From Pseudoalteromonas sp. N1230-9 (lineage in GTDB: Bacteria; Pseudomonadota; Gammaproteobacteria; Enterobacterales; Alteromonadaceae): a stretch of 64,000 nt of DNA. A program made the translations under genes and the position numbers. How positions within the stretch are numbered: the stretch's first letter is position 1; every line of letters starts with the position of its first letter. This document shows positions 22,479 to 34,642 of the stretch, one piece after another. The stretch is taken from NCBI RefSeq assembly GCF_032716425.1, contig NZ_CP090419.1, positions 1,924,001 to 1,988,000 of the forward strand, given 5' to 3'. A model generated the notes under the pieces. The model saw only the letters and a program-made list of their open reading frames with translations, had not been told where the DNA came from and made no database searches.

Positions 22479-24743
22479 TTAGGCTGTTTCTAAGCTTGTT
22501 TCATATTCAAAGTGAATTTTCTTATCCTTCACGGAGACTTTTACAGAGCCCCCATCTGATAACTCACCGAATAATATTTCATTAGCGAGTGGCTTTTTAA
22601 GCTCCTCTTGGATAACGCGAGCCATAGGACGCGCACCCATTGCTTTATCGTAGCCTTTATCAGCTAACAGCTCTCGTGCTTTAGAAGTCAGCTCCAAATT
22701 AACCGATTTTTTATCAAGTTGTGCTTGTAATTCAACAATAAACTTATCAACCACTTGTAGGATCACCTCTTTTTCAAGGTGGTTGAACCAAATAATATTA
22801 TCTAAACGATTTCTAAATTCTGGTGAAAATACCTTGTTAATTTCACTCATTGCATCGTGTGAATGATCTTGCTCAGTAAAACCTATTGACTTACGCACAG
22901 TCTCTTGCACACCTGCATTCGTCGTCATCACCAACACAACATTTCTGAAATCAGCTTTGCGGCCGTTATTATCAGTCAATGTACCGTGATCCATAACTTG
23001 TAATAAGATGTTGTAAATATCAGGGTGTGCTTTTTCGATTTCATCAAGGAGCACCACGGCATGCGGGTTTTTGATAACCGCTTCAGTCAATAGACCGCCT
23101 TGCTCAAAACCAACATAACCTGGAGGCGCACCAATTAAGCGGCTGACTGCATGACGCTCAACATACTCAGACATATCAAAGCGAATAAATTCAACGCCCA
23201 TACACTTAGCAAGTTGTTTAGTCACCTCTGTTTTACCAACCCCTGTAGGACCTGCAAATAAGAACGAGCCCACTGGTTTATCTTCATTTGCAAGGCCTGA
23301 ACGTGATAATCGAATTGCAGACGTGAGCGCGTCAATTGACTGGTCTTGCCCAAACACTAACATTTTTAAGTTACGGTCAAGGTTTTTCAGCGTTTCTTTA
23401 TCACTTGAAGACACGCTTTGCTGTGGAATACGCGCCATTTTCGATACGATCAGTTCAATATCGGATACGCCAATCGTTTTCTTACGTTTTGATATAGGCT
23501 GTAAGCGCTGATTGGCCCCTGCCTCATCAATAACATCAATCGCTTTGTCTGGTAAGTGGCGTTCATTAATATATTTAGCACTTAGCTCTGCAGCTGCTTT
23601 AAGTGCTTTTTGTGTATAGCGAATGCCATGATGTTCTTCATAACGCTCTTTCAAACCATTGAGAATCTTAGTGGTGTCTGAAACACTTGGCTCAAGAACA
23701 TCAATTTTTTGAAAACGACGTACTAGTGCACGATCTTTTTCAAAGATATTTTTAAACTCGTTATAAGTGGTAGAGCCCATGCAACGCAATTTACCACTTG
23801 AAAGTAGCGGTTTAATTAGGTTAGAAGCATCCATTACACCACCTGATGCCGCTCCAGCGCCGATGATGGTGTGAATCTCATCGATAAATAGAATAGACCC
23901 AGGTTTTGCTTGCAGCTCTTTGAGCAGTGATTTAAAGCGTTTCTCAAAATCACCACGGTATTTTGTACCGGCCAGTAATGCACCCATATCAAGCGAATAA
24001 ACAACTGCATCAGCAATCACTTCAGGTACTTCTTTGTTGACAATACGATAAGCAAGGCCTTCTGCAATGGCCGTTTTACCTACCCCAGCTTCACCAACAA
24101 GCAGCGGGTTATTTTTCTTACGACGACATAAAACTTGAACAGTACGCTCAACTTCACTGTCTCGCCCAACCAGTGGATCAATGTTGCCATCAATCGCTTG
24201 TTGGTTAAGATTTGTTGTAAAGTTCTCGAGCTTAGTCGGCTCTTCACCTTGAACTTCTTGTACCTCTTCATGGATATCATCATGGTCTTCACCGCCAATT
24301 TCATCATCGGCTTTGGAAATGCCATGAGAGATAAAGTTGACAATATCAAGACGATTTACATCCGCTTTTTTCAGTAAATAGACGGCTTGGCTTTCTTGCT
24401 CAGAAAAGATAGCCACCAGCACGTTGACGCCAGTAACTTCATTTTTACCTGATGATTGTACATGGAATACAGCACGTTGCAGAACACGCTGAAAACCTAA
24501 CGTTGGTTGTGTTTCACGGTCTTCTTCTAAATCAGGAATAACAGGCGTCGTTTCATCGATAAATTCAGATAACTCGACTTTTAAAGTGCCCATATCTACG
24601 CCACACGCATTGAGCGCTTCTCCAGCAGAAGGGTTATCGAGCAGCGCAAGTAAAAGGTGCTCGACGGTCATAAATTCATGGCGGCGTGTTCTCGCTTCGC
24701 GAAACGCCGCATTTAAGGTTAGTTCTAAGTCTTTGTTTAGCAT
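22479..24743 (-). CDS. clpA: ATP-dependent Clp protease ATP-binding subunit ClpA
   Basis: I start at the ATG at 24743 (MLNKDLELTLN), which matches the E. coli start; a TTG two codons upstream also opens the frame. The 754-residue protein has an N-domain for ClpS binding (1-145), a first AAA module (Walker A GEAGVGKT near 216, LFIDEIHTIIGAG) and a second AAA module (GPTGVGKTEVT near 496, VVLLDEIEKAHPDI). The ClpP-docking loop reads KSIGFTEQD, with IGF where E. coli ClpA has IGL. It unfolds substrates for ClpP. clpS lies just upstream on the same strand. Confidence 0.97.
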   Translation of the reverse strand: MLNKDLELTLNAAFREARTRRHEFMTVEHLLLALLDNPSAGEALNACGVDMGTLKVELSEFIDETTPVIPDLEEDRETQPTLGFQRVLQRAVFHVQSSGKNEVTGVNVLVAIFSEQESQAVYLLKKADVNRLDIVNFISHGISKADDEIGGEDHDDIHEEVQEVQGEEPTKLENFTTNLNQQAIDGNIDPLVGRDSEVERTVQVLCRRKKNNPLLVGEAGVGKTAIAEGLAYRIVNKEVPEVIADAVVYSLDMGALLAGTKYRGDFEKRFKSLLKELQAKPGSILFIDEIHTIIGAGAASGGVMDASNLIKPLLSSGKLRCMGSTTYNEFKNIFEKDRALVRRFQKIDVLEPSVSDTTKILNGLKERYEEHHGIRYTQKALKAAAELSAKYINERHLPDKAIDVIDEAGANQRLQPISKRKKTIGVSDIELIVSKMARIPQQSVSSSDKETLKNLDRNLKMLVFGQDQSIDALTSAIRLSRSGLANEDKPVGSFLFAGPTGVGKTEVTKQLAKCMGVEFIRFDMSEYVERHAVSRLIGAPPGYVGFEQGGLLTEAVIKNPHAVVLLDEIEKAHPDIYNILLQVMDHGTLTDNNGRKADFRNVVLVMTTNAGVQETVRKSIGFTEQDHSHDAMSEINKVFSPEFRNRLDNIIWFNHLEKEVILQVVDKFIVELQAQLDKKSVNLELTSKARELLADKGYDKAMGARPMARVIQEELKKPLANEILFGELSDGGSVKVSVKDKKIHFEYETSLETA

Positions 24744-24813
24744 TGGCAACCCCTTACTGAGATAATATTTATATACCGTTGTGATGGGCTAAATGTTCAC
24801 CCTACCTTGGTAT

Positions 24814-25131
24814 TTATTCCTGCTCACAACTACATAGCAGTGGATGCTCGTTATCGCGTGCGTAACGATTAACTTGCTCAGCTTTGGTATGTGCAACATC
24901 GGCGCTATAAACACCGCAAATTGCTTTACCATTATGATGAACCTGAAGCATCACATCTGTTGCTCTTTCGCTATCCATATTAAAAAACGTCATTAGTACT
25001 TCTATCACAAAGTCCATAGGCGTGTAATCATCATTATTCAAAATGACTTTATATTTTCGCGGTGGTTGCAGCTTTTGCTTCTCACTATCGCGAACCGTTT
25101 CAATAACACCAGAATCTTTCATGCCACTCAT
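24814..25131 (-). CDS. clpS: ClpS, adaptor of the ClpAP protease
   Basis: The 105-residue protein shows the family core [20 protein letters not shown], where NDD and the following hydrophobic residues form the N-degron pocket. Later it has [20 protein letters not shown]. It hands proteins with N-terminal Leu, Phe, Tyr or Trp to ClpA. It lies 70 bases upstream of clpA on the same strand and divergent from cspD, the arrangement seen in E. coli. aat and bpt nearby make the degrons. Confidence 0.96.
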   Translation of the reverse strand: MSGMKDSGVIETVRDSEKQKLQPPRKYKVILNNDDYTPMDFVIEVLMTFFNMDSERATDVMLQVHHNGKAICGVYSADVAHTKAEQVNRYARDNEHPLLCSCEQE

Positions 25132-25213
25132 AATTAAATATAGTCTTGTCTTTAGAACTCAAGCAAACTTGAATAAAAAAATAAATAAATTGTTAAAAAA
25201 TAGTTCAAAACAC

Positions 25214-25310
25214 TTGACTGATTGACTAAATAAACTACAGTCAAAGATAGATTGATTAAACCTTAGTCAGTCTAGCAAATTACACGGTTTAGAATAACTA
25301 AATTAGTCAA
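25214..25310. promoter_or_regulatory. Cluster of TTGACT/AGTCAA half-sites upstream of cspD
   Basis: Between clpS and cspD the motif TTGACT or its complement recurs: TTGACTGATTGACTAA (25214-25229), ACAGTCAA near 25237-25244, TTAGTCAG (25263-25270) and TTAGTCAA (25303-25310). The same motif forms an 18-base palindrome upstream of icd. This looks like binding sites for one regulator, not identified. Confidence 0.35.
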
Positions 25311-25331
25311 CTTATAGAAGGATGTAGAAGT

Positions 25332-25547
25332 ATGGCTTGTGGAAAAGTCAAATGGTTCAACAATGCCAAAGGTTTTGGCTTCATCGTAGAAGACGGCAGC
25401 GAGACTGATATATTCGCTCATTACTCAACGATTGTAATGGACGGTTATAAAACACTTAAAGCTGGTCAAGATGTAACATTCGAATTGCAACAAGGTCCAA
25501 AAGGGTTACACGCAACGAATATTGCCCCTAATGATGAGCTCTCTTAG
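25332..25547 (+). CDS. cspD: Cold-shock-like protein CspD
   Basis: The 71-residue OB-fold protein has RNP-1 (KGFGFIVE) and RNP-2-type (IFAHYSTI) motifs and begins MACGKVKWFNNAKG. Placement divergent from clpS-clpA and the sequence style match CspD, a stationary-phase protein that binds single-stranded DNA and inhibits replication in E. coli, rather than a cold-induced CspA. An AGAAGGATG ribosome site lies just upstream. Confidence 0.92.
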   Translation: MACGKVKWFNNAKGFGFIVEDGSETDIFAHYSTIVMDGYKTLKAGQDVTFELQQGPKGLHATNIAPNDELS

Positions 25548-28204
<2,657 letters not shown>

Positions 28205-28250
28205 TTTTAATCTGTTATAAGGTGCTTGATAAGCGCCTTTAACTGATATG

Positions 28251-28276
28251 AAAAAGGCCGCATTTGCGGCCTTTTT
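28251..28276. terminator. Bidirectional terminator between icd and the amidohydrolase pair
   Basis: AAAAAGGCCGC pairs with GCGGCCTTTTT around ATTT. A weaker hairpin (AAGGTGCTT/AAGCGCCTT, 28220-28240) precedes it. Confidence 0.92.
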
Positions 28277-28295
28277 AGTTTGTTAGCTAATGCGC

Positions 28296-29522
28296 TTATT
28301 TTGTATAAGCTCGAGGCATAACTGAATCTGTTGTGTAACGCTCACGTAGTTTGTCTTGACGTGCTTCGGTAGAAACCTCTTCACCATTGATCCACATTTT
28401 GCTCACGTGTGAATTAAGCTCAAAAGGATCGGCAGACCACATAACTAGATTGGCACGTTTACCTGTTGCAACAGCACCTGAATTAAGCCCAAATACATCG
28501 GCAATGTTACTCGTTACAGCACTCAGAGCCCCCTGTTGAGTCATACCATAAGATACAGCGTTACCTGCATCAAAGCGTAATTGGTATACGTTATGGCTTG
28601 AGTCACCGGCAACACCAATAATCACTTTAACACCGGCTTTTTCAAGCTTACCTGCGTTAGCAAGGTTTGCATGTAATGAGTCAAAGCTACCTGGTAAGTT
28701 AGCCATTGAACTGATGATCACAGGCACGTCAGCCTTTGCTAGTGCATCAGCAACTACAACAGCATCATCACCGCCATGAATCACTAAATTAATACCATAG
28801 GTTTCTTTTAGCTTAACAAGTGAATAAATGTCTGATGCGCGTTGAACACTCGCAATCAGAGGCATGTCACCAGCAAGCACTGCGGCTAGCACTTTTTGCT
28901 CTGTAGAAGGCGCTTTTTTATCATCTTTTTTAGCTGACTTTTCACCTTCAAGCTTGTCGATAAGTGTTTTCATTGACATCGCACGAGAGCCCTTGCTCTT
29001 TTCACCTAGGTGAACAACAAGTGCAACTTGCTTTTTATTAACACTTTCAAAACTACCCGATAAATCAACCACAGATGCAAGGCCAGCAAAGATACTTTCA
29101 CCGCCGTTAGGGACAATTACATCTTGAGTAATGCCACCCTTTCGGGCGTAAGGAATTAAGCTACTACGTGGGTTAAACGCAAGACTTGGATCAAAATCGA
29201 TAGTTGCTTTGTCATCACTACCATCACGTGAGCCTGCAACAGCTCCCACCTCAACTAAGCCAAGTTGGTTCATTGTGCCGATAAAGCCTGCAGTTACGAT
29301 TTGGCCTTTTGCATCAATAGTTGTGTCTGCGTTAATAGATGTCGGGTTAATTGCAACAATTTTGCCATCTTCAAAAACAACGCTTGCGCCTTCTAGCACA
29401 CCTTGCTCTGTTGAAGTGTGTAGTGTTGCATTTACAATTGCCACAGATGCAGCACTTGCTGTCGCAGAAAATAAGCCAGCAGCAACAAGTGACAGCTTTA
29501 ATGATTTAGTTAATTTTGTCAT
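28296..29522 (-). CDS. Exported amidohydrolase-like protein lacking the HxH metal motif
   Basis: I use the ATG at 29522, with AGGAG 8 bases upstream. The 408-residue protein has a signal peptide (LSLVAAGLFSATASA) and the amidohydrolase outline: an N-terminal beta-sandwich with FEDGKIVAINP and DAKGQIVTAGFIG, then a barrel and a late KRANLVMWSADPFEL. Where active members have GxxDxHxH after this point, it reads GFIGTMNQLG, so the first two metal-binding histidines are missing. It may be a non-catalytic partner of the intact upstream amidohydrolase, whose gene ends 11 bases before it. Function unknown. Confidence 0.75.
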   Translation of the reverse strand: MTKLTKSLKLSLVAAGLFSATASAASVAIVNATLHTSTEQGVLEGASVVFEDGKIVAINPTSINADTTIDAKGQIVTAGFIGTMNQLGLVEVGAVAGSRDGSDDKATIDFDPSLAFNPRSSLIPYARKGGITQDVIVPNGGESIFAGLASVVDLSGSFESVNKKQVALVVHLGEKSKGSRAMSMKTLIDKLEGEKSAKKDDKKAPSTEQKVLAAVLAGDMPLIASVQRASDIYSLVKLKETYGINLVIHGGDDAVVVADALAKADVPVIISSMANLPGSFDSLHANLANAGKLEKAGVKVIIGVAGDSSHNVYQLRFDAGNAVSYGMTQQGALSAVTSNIADVFGLNSGAVATGKRANLVMWSADPFELNSHVSKMWINGEEVSTEARQDKLRERYTTDSVMPRAYTK

Positions 29523-29533
29523 CAATGTTACTC

Positions 29534-30916
29534 CTATTTTTGACCTAGCATGAAATCACTTTGTGCTTGGTATTTATCATCGTTACGATCATAAACTTTG
29601 GCACCATCGATAAATACTTGCTCAGCTTTTGCGTACACACTAAATGGGTTTTGATTCCAGATAACAACATCAGCTTGTTTACCCGATTCAAGAGAACCTG
29701 TTTTATCATCAATACCCAGCGATTTAGCCGCATTTGAGGTGATCCACTTAATTGCATGTTGTTCAGAAATGTCATAACCAACATCGTTTGCACGATACAT
29801 AACTTTCCCAGCTTCTTGGTTTAGACGTTGAATGGTTGTATCTGAATCAGAGTGAACAACAGCGCATGAATTTTTAACTGCGTCGACAATTGCAACGTTC
29901 TCTTGAACCATGTCATAGGCTTCCATCTTAAAACCCCACCAATCTGGCCAAAGTGCTGCACAGTTACCATTTTCTGCTAGTAAATCAGCTATTTTGTATG
30001 CTTCAACACCGTGGTGGAAAGTACCTGAGTGATAGCCAAACTCTTTGCCAAGGTCAATCATCATGGCCATTTCTTCTGCTTTATAGCAATGGTTATGAAT
30101 GAGTATATCGCCCTCAAGTACACCTGCTAGGGTATCTAGCTTAATGTCACGATGTGGTACTTCTGGGTTCTTACCCGCGTCATAATCACTGTCGTATTTA
30201 TCCCATTGGCGTTTATATTCAGCAGCTTCAATCCATGCGGTACGATACCCTGCCATATTCCCCATACGCGTTGATGGTAGAACACCTTTGCTGCCATAAA
30301 CACGTTTCGGGTTTTCACCACACGCCATTTTTAAACCATAGGGTGCATCAGGAAATTTCATACCTTGCATTGTATGCGAAGGAACATTTTTAAGGGTTAC
30401 ACCACGACCACCAATCAAGTTTGCTGAGCCTGGTAGAATTTGTAATGACGTAATACCGCCCTCACGAGCACGATTAAAACCTGGGTCTTGTGGCCATACA
30501 GAATGCTCAACCCACACCTCTGCAGTCACAGGGCTGGTCATTTCATTACCATCTTGGTGAGATGCCACCGATGGAGTTGGATAAGCCCCTAAATGTGAGT
30601 GCACGTCAATAATCCCAGGTGTTACCCATTTACCTTGTGCATCGATTGTTGTATCAGCTTGAACACTTAACCCCTTACCAACTTGTTGTACTTTGCCGTC
30701 AACAAAATAGACATCAGCCTCGTCTAAACGCTCGCCGGTACCTGTTAATACAGTCGCATTAGTGATAAGGGTACTCGTTGAAGTAAGTGGCTGATAAGTG
30801 CTTGGATATGGGTTTTTATTAATTGAGACTCTAGGGTCTTGTGGGCCATTATCTTGACAGCCGGCTAACGCGACACCAAGCGCCATGACCAACAAGGATG
30901 GTGCAAATTTTTGCAT
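29534..30916 (-). CDS. Amidohydrolase-family lipoprotein with intact metal site
   Basis: The 460-residue protein has a lipoprotein signal (SLLVMALGVALAGC; Cys at 20). It carries the imidazolonepropionase-like amidohydrolase fold: WVTPGIIDVHSHLGAY provides the HxH pair, IHNHCYKAEE and YHSGTFHHG give further metal histidines, and VVHSDSDTT provides the catalytic aspartate. The C-terminus has the usual LESGKQADVVIWNQNPF. It probably hydrolyses a cyclic amide or peptide-like compound in the periplasm; the substrate is unknown. It is followed by the HxH-less paralogue in an evident two-gene operon. Confidence 0.8.
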   Translation of the reverse strand: MQKFAPSLLVMALGVALAGCQDNGPQDPRVSINKNPYPSTYQPLTSTSTLITNATVLTGTGERLDEADVYFVDGKVQQVGKGLSVQADTTIDAQGKWVTPGIIDVHSHLGAYPTPSVASHQDGNEMTSPVTAEVWVEHSVWPQDPGFNRAREGGITSLQILPGSANLIGGRGVTLKNVPSHTMQGMKFPDAPYGLKMACGENPKRVYGSKGVLPSTRMGNMAGYRTAWIEAAEYKRQWDKYDSDYDAGKNPEVPHRDIKLDTLAGVLEGDILIHNHCYKAEEMAMMIDLGKEFGYHSGTFHHGVEAYKIADLLAENGNCAALWPDWWGFKMEAYDMVQENVAIVDAVKNSCAVVHSDSDTTIQRLNQEAGKVMYRANDVGYDISEQHAIKWITSNAAKSLGIDDKTGSLESGKQADVVIWNQNPFSVYAKAEQVFIDGAKVYDRNDDKYQAQSDFMLGQK

Positions 30917-31028
30917 TCTTACGTTCCTCTTTTTTATTATTTAATTACTTTAACTAATTGTTAATTTTAATGCGAGTAAACGAGGCCAGTGACCAATATA
31001 CAAGATGAATAACTAGCCTCACAGAGCA

Positions 31029-31814
31029 CTATTTCTTTATGTAATTGTTATATAGCTGCTCTAACGCACCTTCGGTAGTTAAGCTCGGATCTTTGTTGAT
31101 AAAATGTTTCACTGTTCGTGTAACAAAATCAGAGTTTTGTTTGTGTTGCTTAGCAAAACTTTTTATTAACGTATCTGCGTCACTGGCAGCGGTTACTCTG
31201 TCATGGCGATGCCTGTATTGGCCTAAAGCGCGGTTAAAATCACCGTTATAATCTTCTACCACCAGCTTATAAAATTCACTTCGATCGACACCAAGATCAT
31301 TAATGCAATAATTGAGTGCGTCTTTAAAGTCATAAAATGTCTTACCTTGCACATCAAATTCTGCACGTTTTTCGCGTACAGTGACACTGGCATCTTCAGT
31401 CGCATAACTATAACCTTGAAAAGCTAAACGCTCAGCCGCCTCTGCACCTAACTTCATACCGGCCCGAATACTATGAACAAACTCATCACTCATATCATCA
31501 AGTTCACTTTCATGCCACATATGGAAAATGCGTAGTGCCTTAGCGTATTTCGTTGTTATTTTCTTTTTCACTTTTATAAAACGTGCATCAATGGTGAGGA
31601 CACGTTCATTATGCAGTAACGCAAAGCATTCATAACAGGCTGGAATAGAGATAAACTCAGCGTCCTCTCCTAGATCAACAATACTTTGCAGCATATGCAG
31701 TGGCGGACAATAATCACGCTCAGTTGCTTCACAGCCGCAGTAGAAACACTGATTAAAGTGTTTTGAGTTTACTGCATAAGCTTGTTGATAATAGCCAGAT
31801 AGTTTTTTAGTCAC
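31029..31814 (-). CDS. Hypothetical protein with HNH-like zinc-cysteine motif
   Basis: The 261-residue protein has an N-terminal module of paired cysteines, QCFYCGCEATERDYCPP (near 22-38) and PACYECFALLHNE (near 58-70). Spacing resembles a degenerate HNH endonuclease or a treble-clef zinc knuckle. The rest is helical and charged, with no domain I recognise and no signal peptide. It is monocistronic between two leftward and rightward units. DNA-binding or nuclease activity is possible but unproven; a purely structural zinc site is equally possible. Confidence 0.6.
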   Translation of the reverse strand: MTKKLSGYYQQAYAVNSKHFNQCFYCGCEATERDYCPPLHMLQSIVDLGEDAEFISIPACYECFALLHNERVLTIDARFIKVKKKITTKYAKALRIFHMWHESELDDMSDEFVHSIRAGMKLGAEAAERLAFQGYSYATEDASVTVREKRAEFDVQGKTFYDFKDALNYCINDLGVDRSEFYKLVVEDYNGDFNRALGQYRHRHDRVTAASDADTLIKSFAKQHKQNSDFVTRTVKHFINKDPSLTTEGALEQLYNNYIKK

Positions 31815-32156
31815 TTATTCTCCTCACGTTTTAATAGGCGTTGTAAAACTGATTTAGCGCTAGTGTAAATACTCAAATGTAAGTACGAAGTTAAAACCAT
31901 AAATTAAACCCAACGCCATTTCGCTTTTTCAATTCAAAGGCAAAAATACTTTTCGTTAATTGTGTCAAAAGTAATACTTAATATACTAACTTTTCAATGG
32001 GTTAGTTTAATTTATACATATCTTCATACTTACTTACATCTTATCGATTTTCATTAACAGCAACCAGATAAAGATAAGTTAATAATTAAGATGTTCTAAC
32101 CAAATGGGATAAGCATTCAAACCATTTAATCGCTAAGACATCAACCGGAGAGAAAT
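31815..32156. other. Gene-free AT-rich divergent promoter region
   Basis: These 342 bases lie between divergent genes. A small dyad ACTAAC/GTTAGT (31985-32006) is the only structure I noticed; no ORF or RNA gene was seen. Confidence 0.35.
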
Positions 32157-32516
32157 ATGAATACGTTAACAACAACACTTGGTACAGCTCTTATTATTGG
32201 CTCATCTGTGATTACTTTTGATACAAATGCAGCGCAATTTGTAGCAGCAGATGATTCACCTGGCACGCAAACGTGTATGGCAATTGCCTCAAACAATCGT
32301 TTAGATCTTGTGCATAAAATGCGAGACTTAGGCATCAATAAGCGTGTAATTTCAGACAAGCTTCTATGTAATAATATGTCTACTGCAAAATTTGCGAGTA
32401 TTTATGGTTTCAATAAGACAGCAAAGTATCTAAAATTAGAATCAACCCAAACAAGTATTCATGACTTGGCAAAAACAGCTGATGATACTGTTATTGTCAT
32501 TGCTGGTTCTAAGTAA
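32157..32516 (+). CDS. Small exported protein, probably DUF3718 family
   Basis: The 119-residue protein has a signal-like N-terminus (ALIIGSSVITFDTNA) and two cysteines in a compact helical module: QTCMAIASNNRLDLVHKMRD, then KRVISDKLLCNNMSTAKFAS. This matches my recollection of the DUF3718 family of Shewanella and Pseudoalteromonas, whose function is unknown; I cannot confirm membership. GGAGAG gives a good ribosome site. A hairpin follows the gene. Confidence 0.6.
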   Translation: MNTLTTTLGTALIIGSSVITFDTNAAQFVAADDSPGTQTCMAIASNNRLDLVHKMRDLGINKRVISDKLLCNNMSTAKFASIYGFNKTAKYLKLESTQTSIHDLAKTADDTVIVIAGSK

Positions 32517-32522
32517 AGCCAC

Positions 32523-32553
32523 TTAGCAACAGGTTTTATATGCCTGTTGCTAA
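32523..32553. terminator. Hairpin terminator between convergent genes
   Basis: TTAGCAACAGG (32523-32533) pairs perfectly with CCTGTTGCTAA (32543-32553). The T-run is short, so efficiency is uncertain. Confidence 0.6.
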
Positions 32554-32556
32554 CCT

Positions 32557-33252
32557 TTAAATAAGTGCTGCTAGCAAGCCAAATAAGCCACCAAAAACGC
32601 CACCCCAAATCACTAACCAGCCTAAATGCTCTTTAATCATTGTTTGAATAATATTTTTTACCATTGTGGGTGTAAGCTCATTTAAGCGATCATCAACTAG
32701 CGCCTCAACTGTCGTATGTAATGAGCTGCCAATATGCGAACTTGCAAAAAGCTTGTCATCTAAAATAGCTTTAAACTCGTCGCTGTGTGAAATGTCAATT
32801 ACCGCCTCTTTCATTTTCACGATAAACGGCTCACGCATCGGCTCTAAAGCCTGTCGGCCACCGAACATTCCTAGCATACTGCCAAATTGAGAAGCTTCAA
32901 TCACTTCGATTAATGAGTCATAAGCGGGGCTCAGATTCACGTCTGCTATCACTGGCTCAAGGTCAATATTGGGCTTTGCCATTGCCATTACTTGATCAAT
33001 TTTTTGCTCAGTAAAGAACTCTGTCATAACCAAGTTTTTAATCGCCACTTTAAACGATTCAAATTTAATTGTTATAACACCCGAACCATATAAAAAAGGG
33101 ACCTTTTCAAACAACATGTGAATTGCAACCCAGTTTGTTATTGCGCCAGACAAGGCAAACAAACCCACTGATAAAACAATTTCATTGTCTAGCAAGAAGC
33201 CCAACAATACTAAAATCGCAGCGACAAGATTAGTCACAAGACTTTTGTTCAT
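32557..33252 (-). CDS. DUF445 family inner-membrane protein
   Basis: The 231-residue protein begins with two membrane helices and the DUF445 hallmark GAITNWVAIHMLFEKVPFL near residues 36-54. It ends with another helix (WLVIWGGVFGGLFGLLAALI). DUF445/YjiN proteins have no defined function. It is convergent with the DUF3718-like gene and stands alone. Confidence 0.75.
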   Translation of the reverse strand: MNKSLVTNLVAAILVLLGFLLDNEIVLSVGLFALSGAITNWVAIHMLFEKVPFLYGSGVITIKFESFKVAIKNLVMTEFFTEQKIDQVMAMAKPNIDLEPVIADVNLSPAYDSLIEVIEASQFGSMLGMFGGRQALEPMREPFIVKMKEAVIDISHSDEFKAILDDKLFASSHIGSSLHTTVEALVDDRLNELTPTMVKNIIQTMIKEHLGWLVIWGGVFGGLFGLLAALI

Positions 33253-33363
33253 TCAATTCCCCAGAAAATCTTATTAATCTTGATAATATTAACGCTATGA
33301 GTTTGTTAATTCATCGTCTTTTTGCCATAGTTTAGTTAGATGGTCAAAAGGTGAGCAAAACCT

Positions 33364-34224
33364 ATGTGGAATTCAGTGAATGAGCAAATTAGCCAAGCAA
33401 TGCACTTTGACTTTAAACATACCTTTAAACGCCAATTACAATCACCTAGTAACGATAAATATTTTGAGCTTGCCAATGATTCACACCGTTACTTTGTAAA
33501 AGTTGCACATGTCAGTGAGTTAGATCGCCTTGAATGTGAAGCATTTAACCTTAAACTTCTTACCCAAGAGAGCCTGTTTATGGTTCCCGACTGCATCACA
33601 GTTGGCAGTAATATCGAATTTTCTTTCATTGTGCTTGAGTGGCTTGAACATGACAAACAACCGCATGATTGTTGGCACATTATGGGCGAGCACTTAGCAA
33701 CTCTACATAAAAAACACACACAAGCCATGTTTGGTTATGACAACGACAATTTTTTAGGTCCGACAGTGCAACCAAATAGGTGGCATAAAAAATGGGATGT
33801 ATTTTTTGCTGAGGAGCGCATCGGTTGGCAGCTTCAGTTGCTGCATGAAAAAGGCATAGAACTCGTTAATCAAGATATGTTTATTGCTTTTATAAAGGAC
33901 ATGTTACACGGTCATCTAGTCGAGCCATCTTTGTTACATGGTGACTTTTGGCGCAGAAACATGGGATTCATTCATGCTGTTCCAAGTATTTACAACCCTG
34001 CCTGTTATTATGGTGATCGGGAATGCGATATTGCCATGAGTGAGTTATTTGCCCCACTCCCAGACGCATTCTACAGTGCATACGATAGCCAATACCCACT
34101 ACAAAATGGTTATCAGCAACGCAAACAAATTTATCAACTTTACCCTATTTTAAATAATGCGAATATTTTTGCTGGTCACTATCTGACTGAAGCTAAACAA
34201 CAAATTAATTTACTCCTTAAATAA
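33364..34224 (+). CDS. Fructosamine kinase family protein
   Basis: The 286-residue protein has the kinase-like fold of the fructosamine-3-kinase/YniA family. It shows FVKVAHVSELDRLECEAFNL (nucleotide-binding Lys), the catalytic loop LLHGDFWRRNMGF and metal motif YYGDRECDIAMSELF. Characterised members phosphorylate ketosamines or ribulosamines on glycated proteins, promoting deglycation. It diverges from the DUF445 gene and seems monocistronic. Confidence 0.9.
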   Translation: MWNSVNEQISQAMHFDFKHTFKRQLQSPSNDKYFELANDSHRYFVKVAHVSELDRLECEAFNLKLLTQESLFMVPDCITVGSNIEFSFIVLEWLEHDKQPHDCWHIMGEHLATLHKKHTQAMFGYDNDNFLGPTVQPNRWHKKWDVFFAEERIGWQLQLLHEKGIELVNQDMFIAFIKDMLHGHLVEPSLLHGDFWRRNMGFIHAVPSIYNPACYYGDRECDIAMSELFAPLPDAFYSAYDSQYPLQNGYQQRKQIYQLYPILNNANIFAGHYLTEAKQQINLLLK

Positions 34225-34438
34225 TCTCCATGCCGCTGTAAAGCAAATGTCATAAATGCAAAATCAGAACTATAATTTGCCTTAGAACATGTTCAAATAC
34301 AGGTGCTAGCCACTTGTTTATTAGCTGGCTAGTAAGTTATATCAATCGTATTAAATATAAATTCATTTTTGATGGGTTAGAGTTTAATAAAGATTGCAAT
34401 TTAACTAATTCAGGCATGCCTGATTAAGGTAAAAGCTG

Positions 34439-34642
34439 ATGAAAAATCATTTCACACAACGTATTTCATGCCCTCATTGTGGTCACCATATTCATGTTGC
34501 ACTAGATGCCAGTGATGGTGACCAAGATTACTACGAGGATTGCAGTGCGTGCTGCAACCCTATTCACTTGAATATGCATATAGATTACGCACAGAACAAA
34601 CTAGAGTTGCATGTTGATAGTGATGATGAACAAATTTTTTAA
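34439..34642 (+). CDS. CPXCG-motif cysteine-rich small protein
   Basis: The 67-residue protein has the family pattern SCPHCGHHIHVALDASDGDQ and then DCSACCNPIHL, two cysteine pairs that should bind one zinc. The function of the family is unknown. Its stop codon overlaps the stop of ribE on the other strand (shared TTAA at 34639-34642), so the two mRNAs are antisense at their ends. Confidence 0.85.
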   Translation: MKNHFTQRISCPHCGHHIHVALDASDGDQDYYEDCSACCNPIHLNMHIDYAQNKLELHVDSDDEQIF

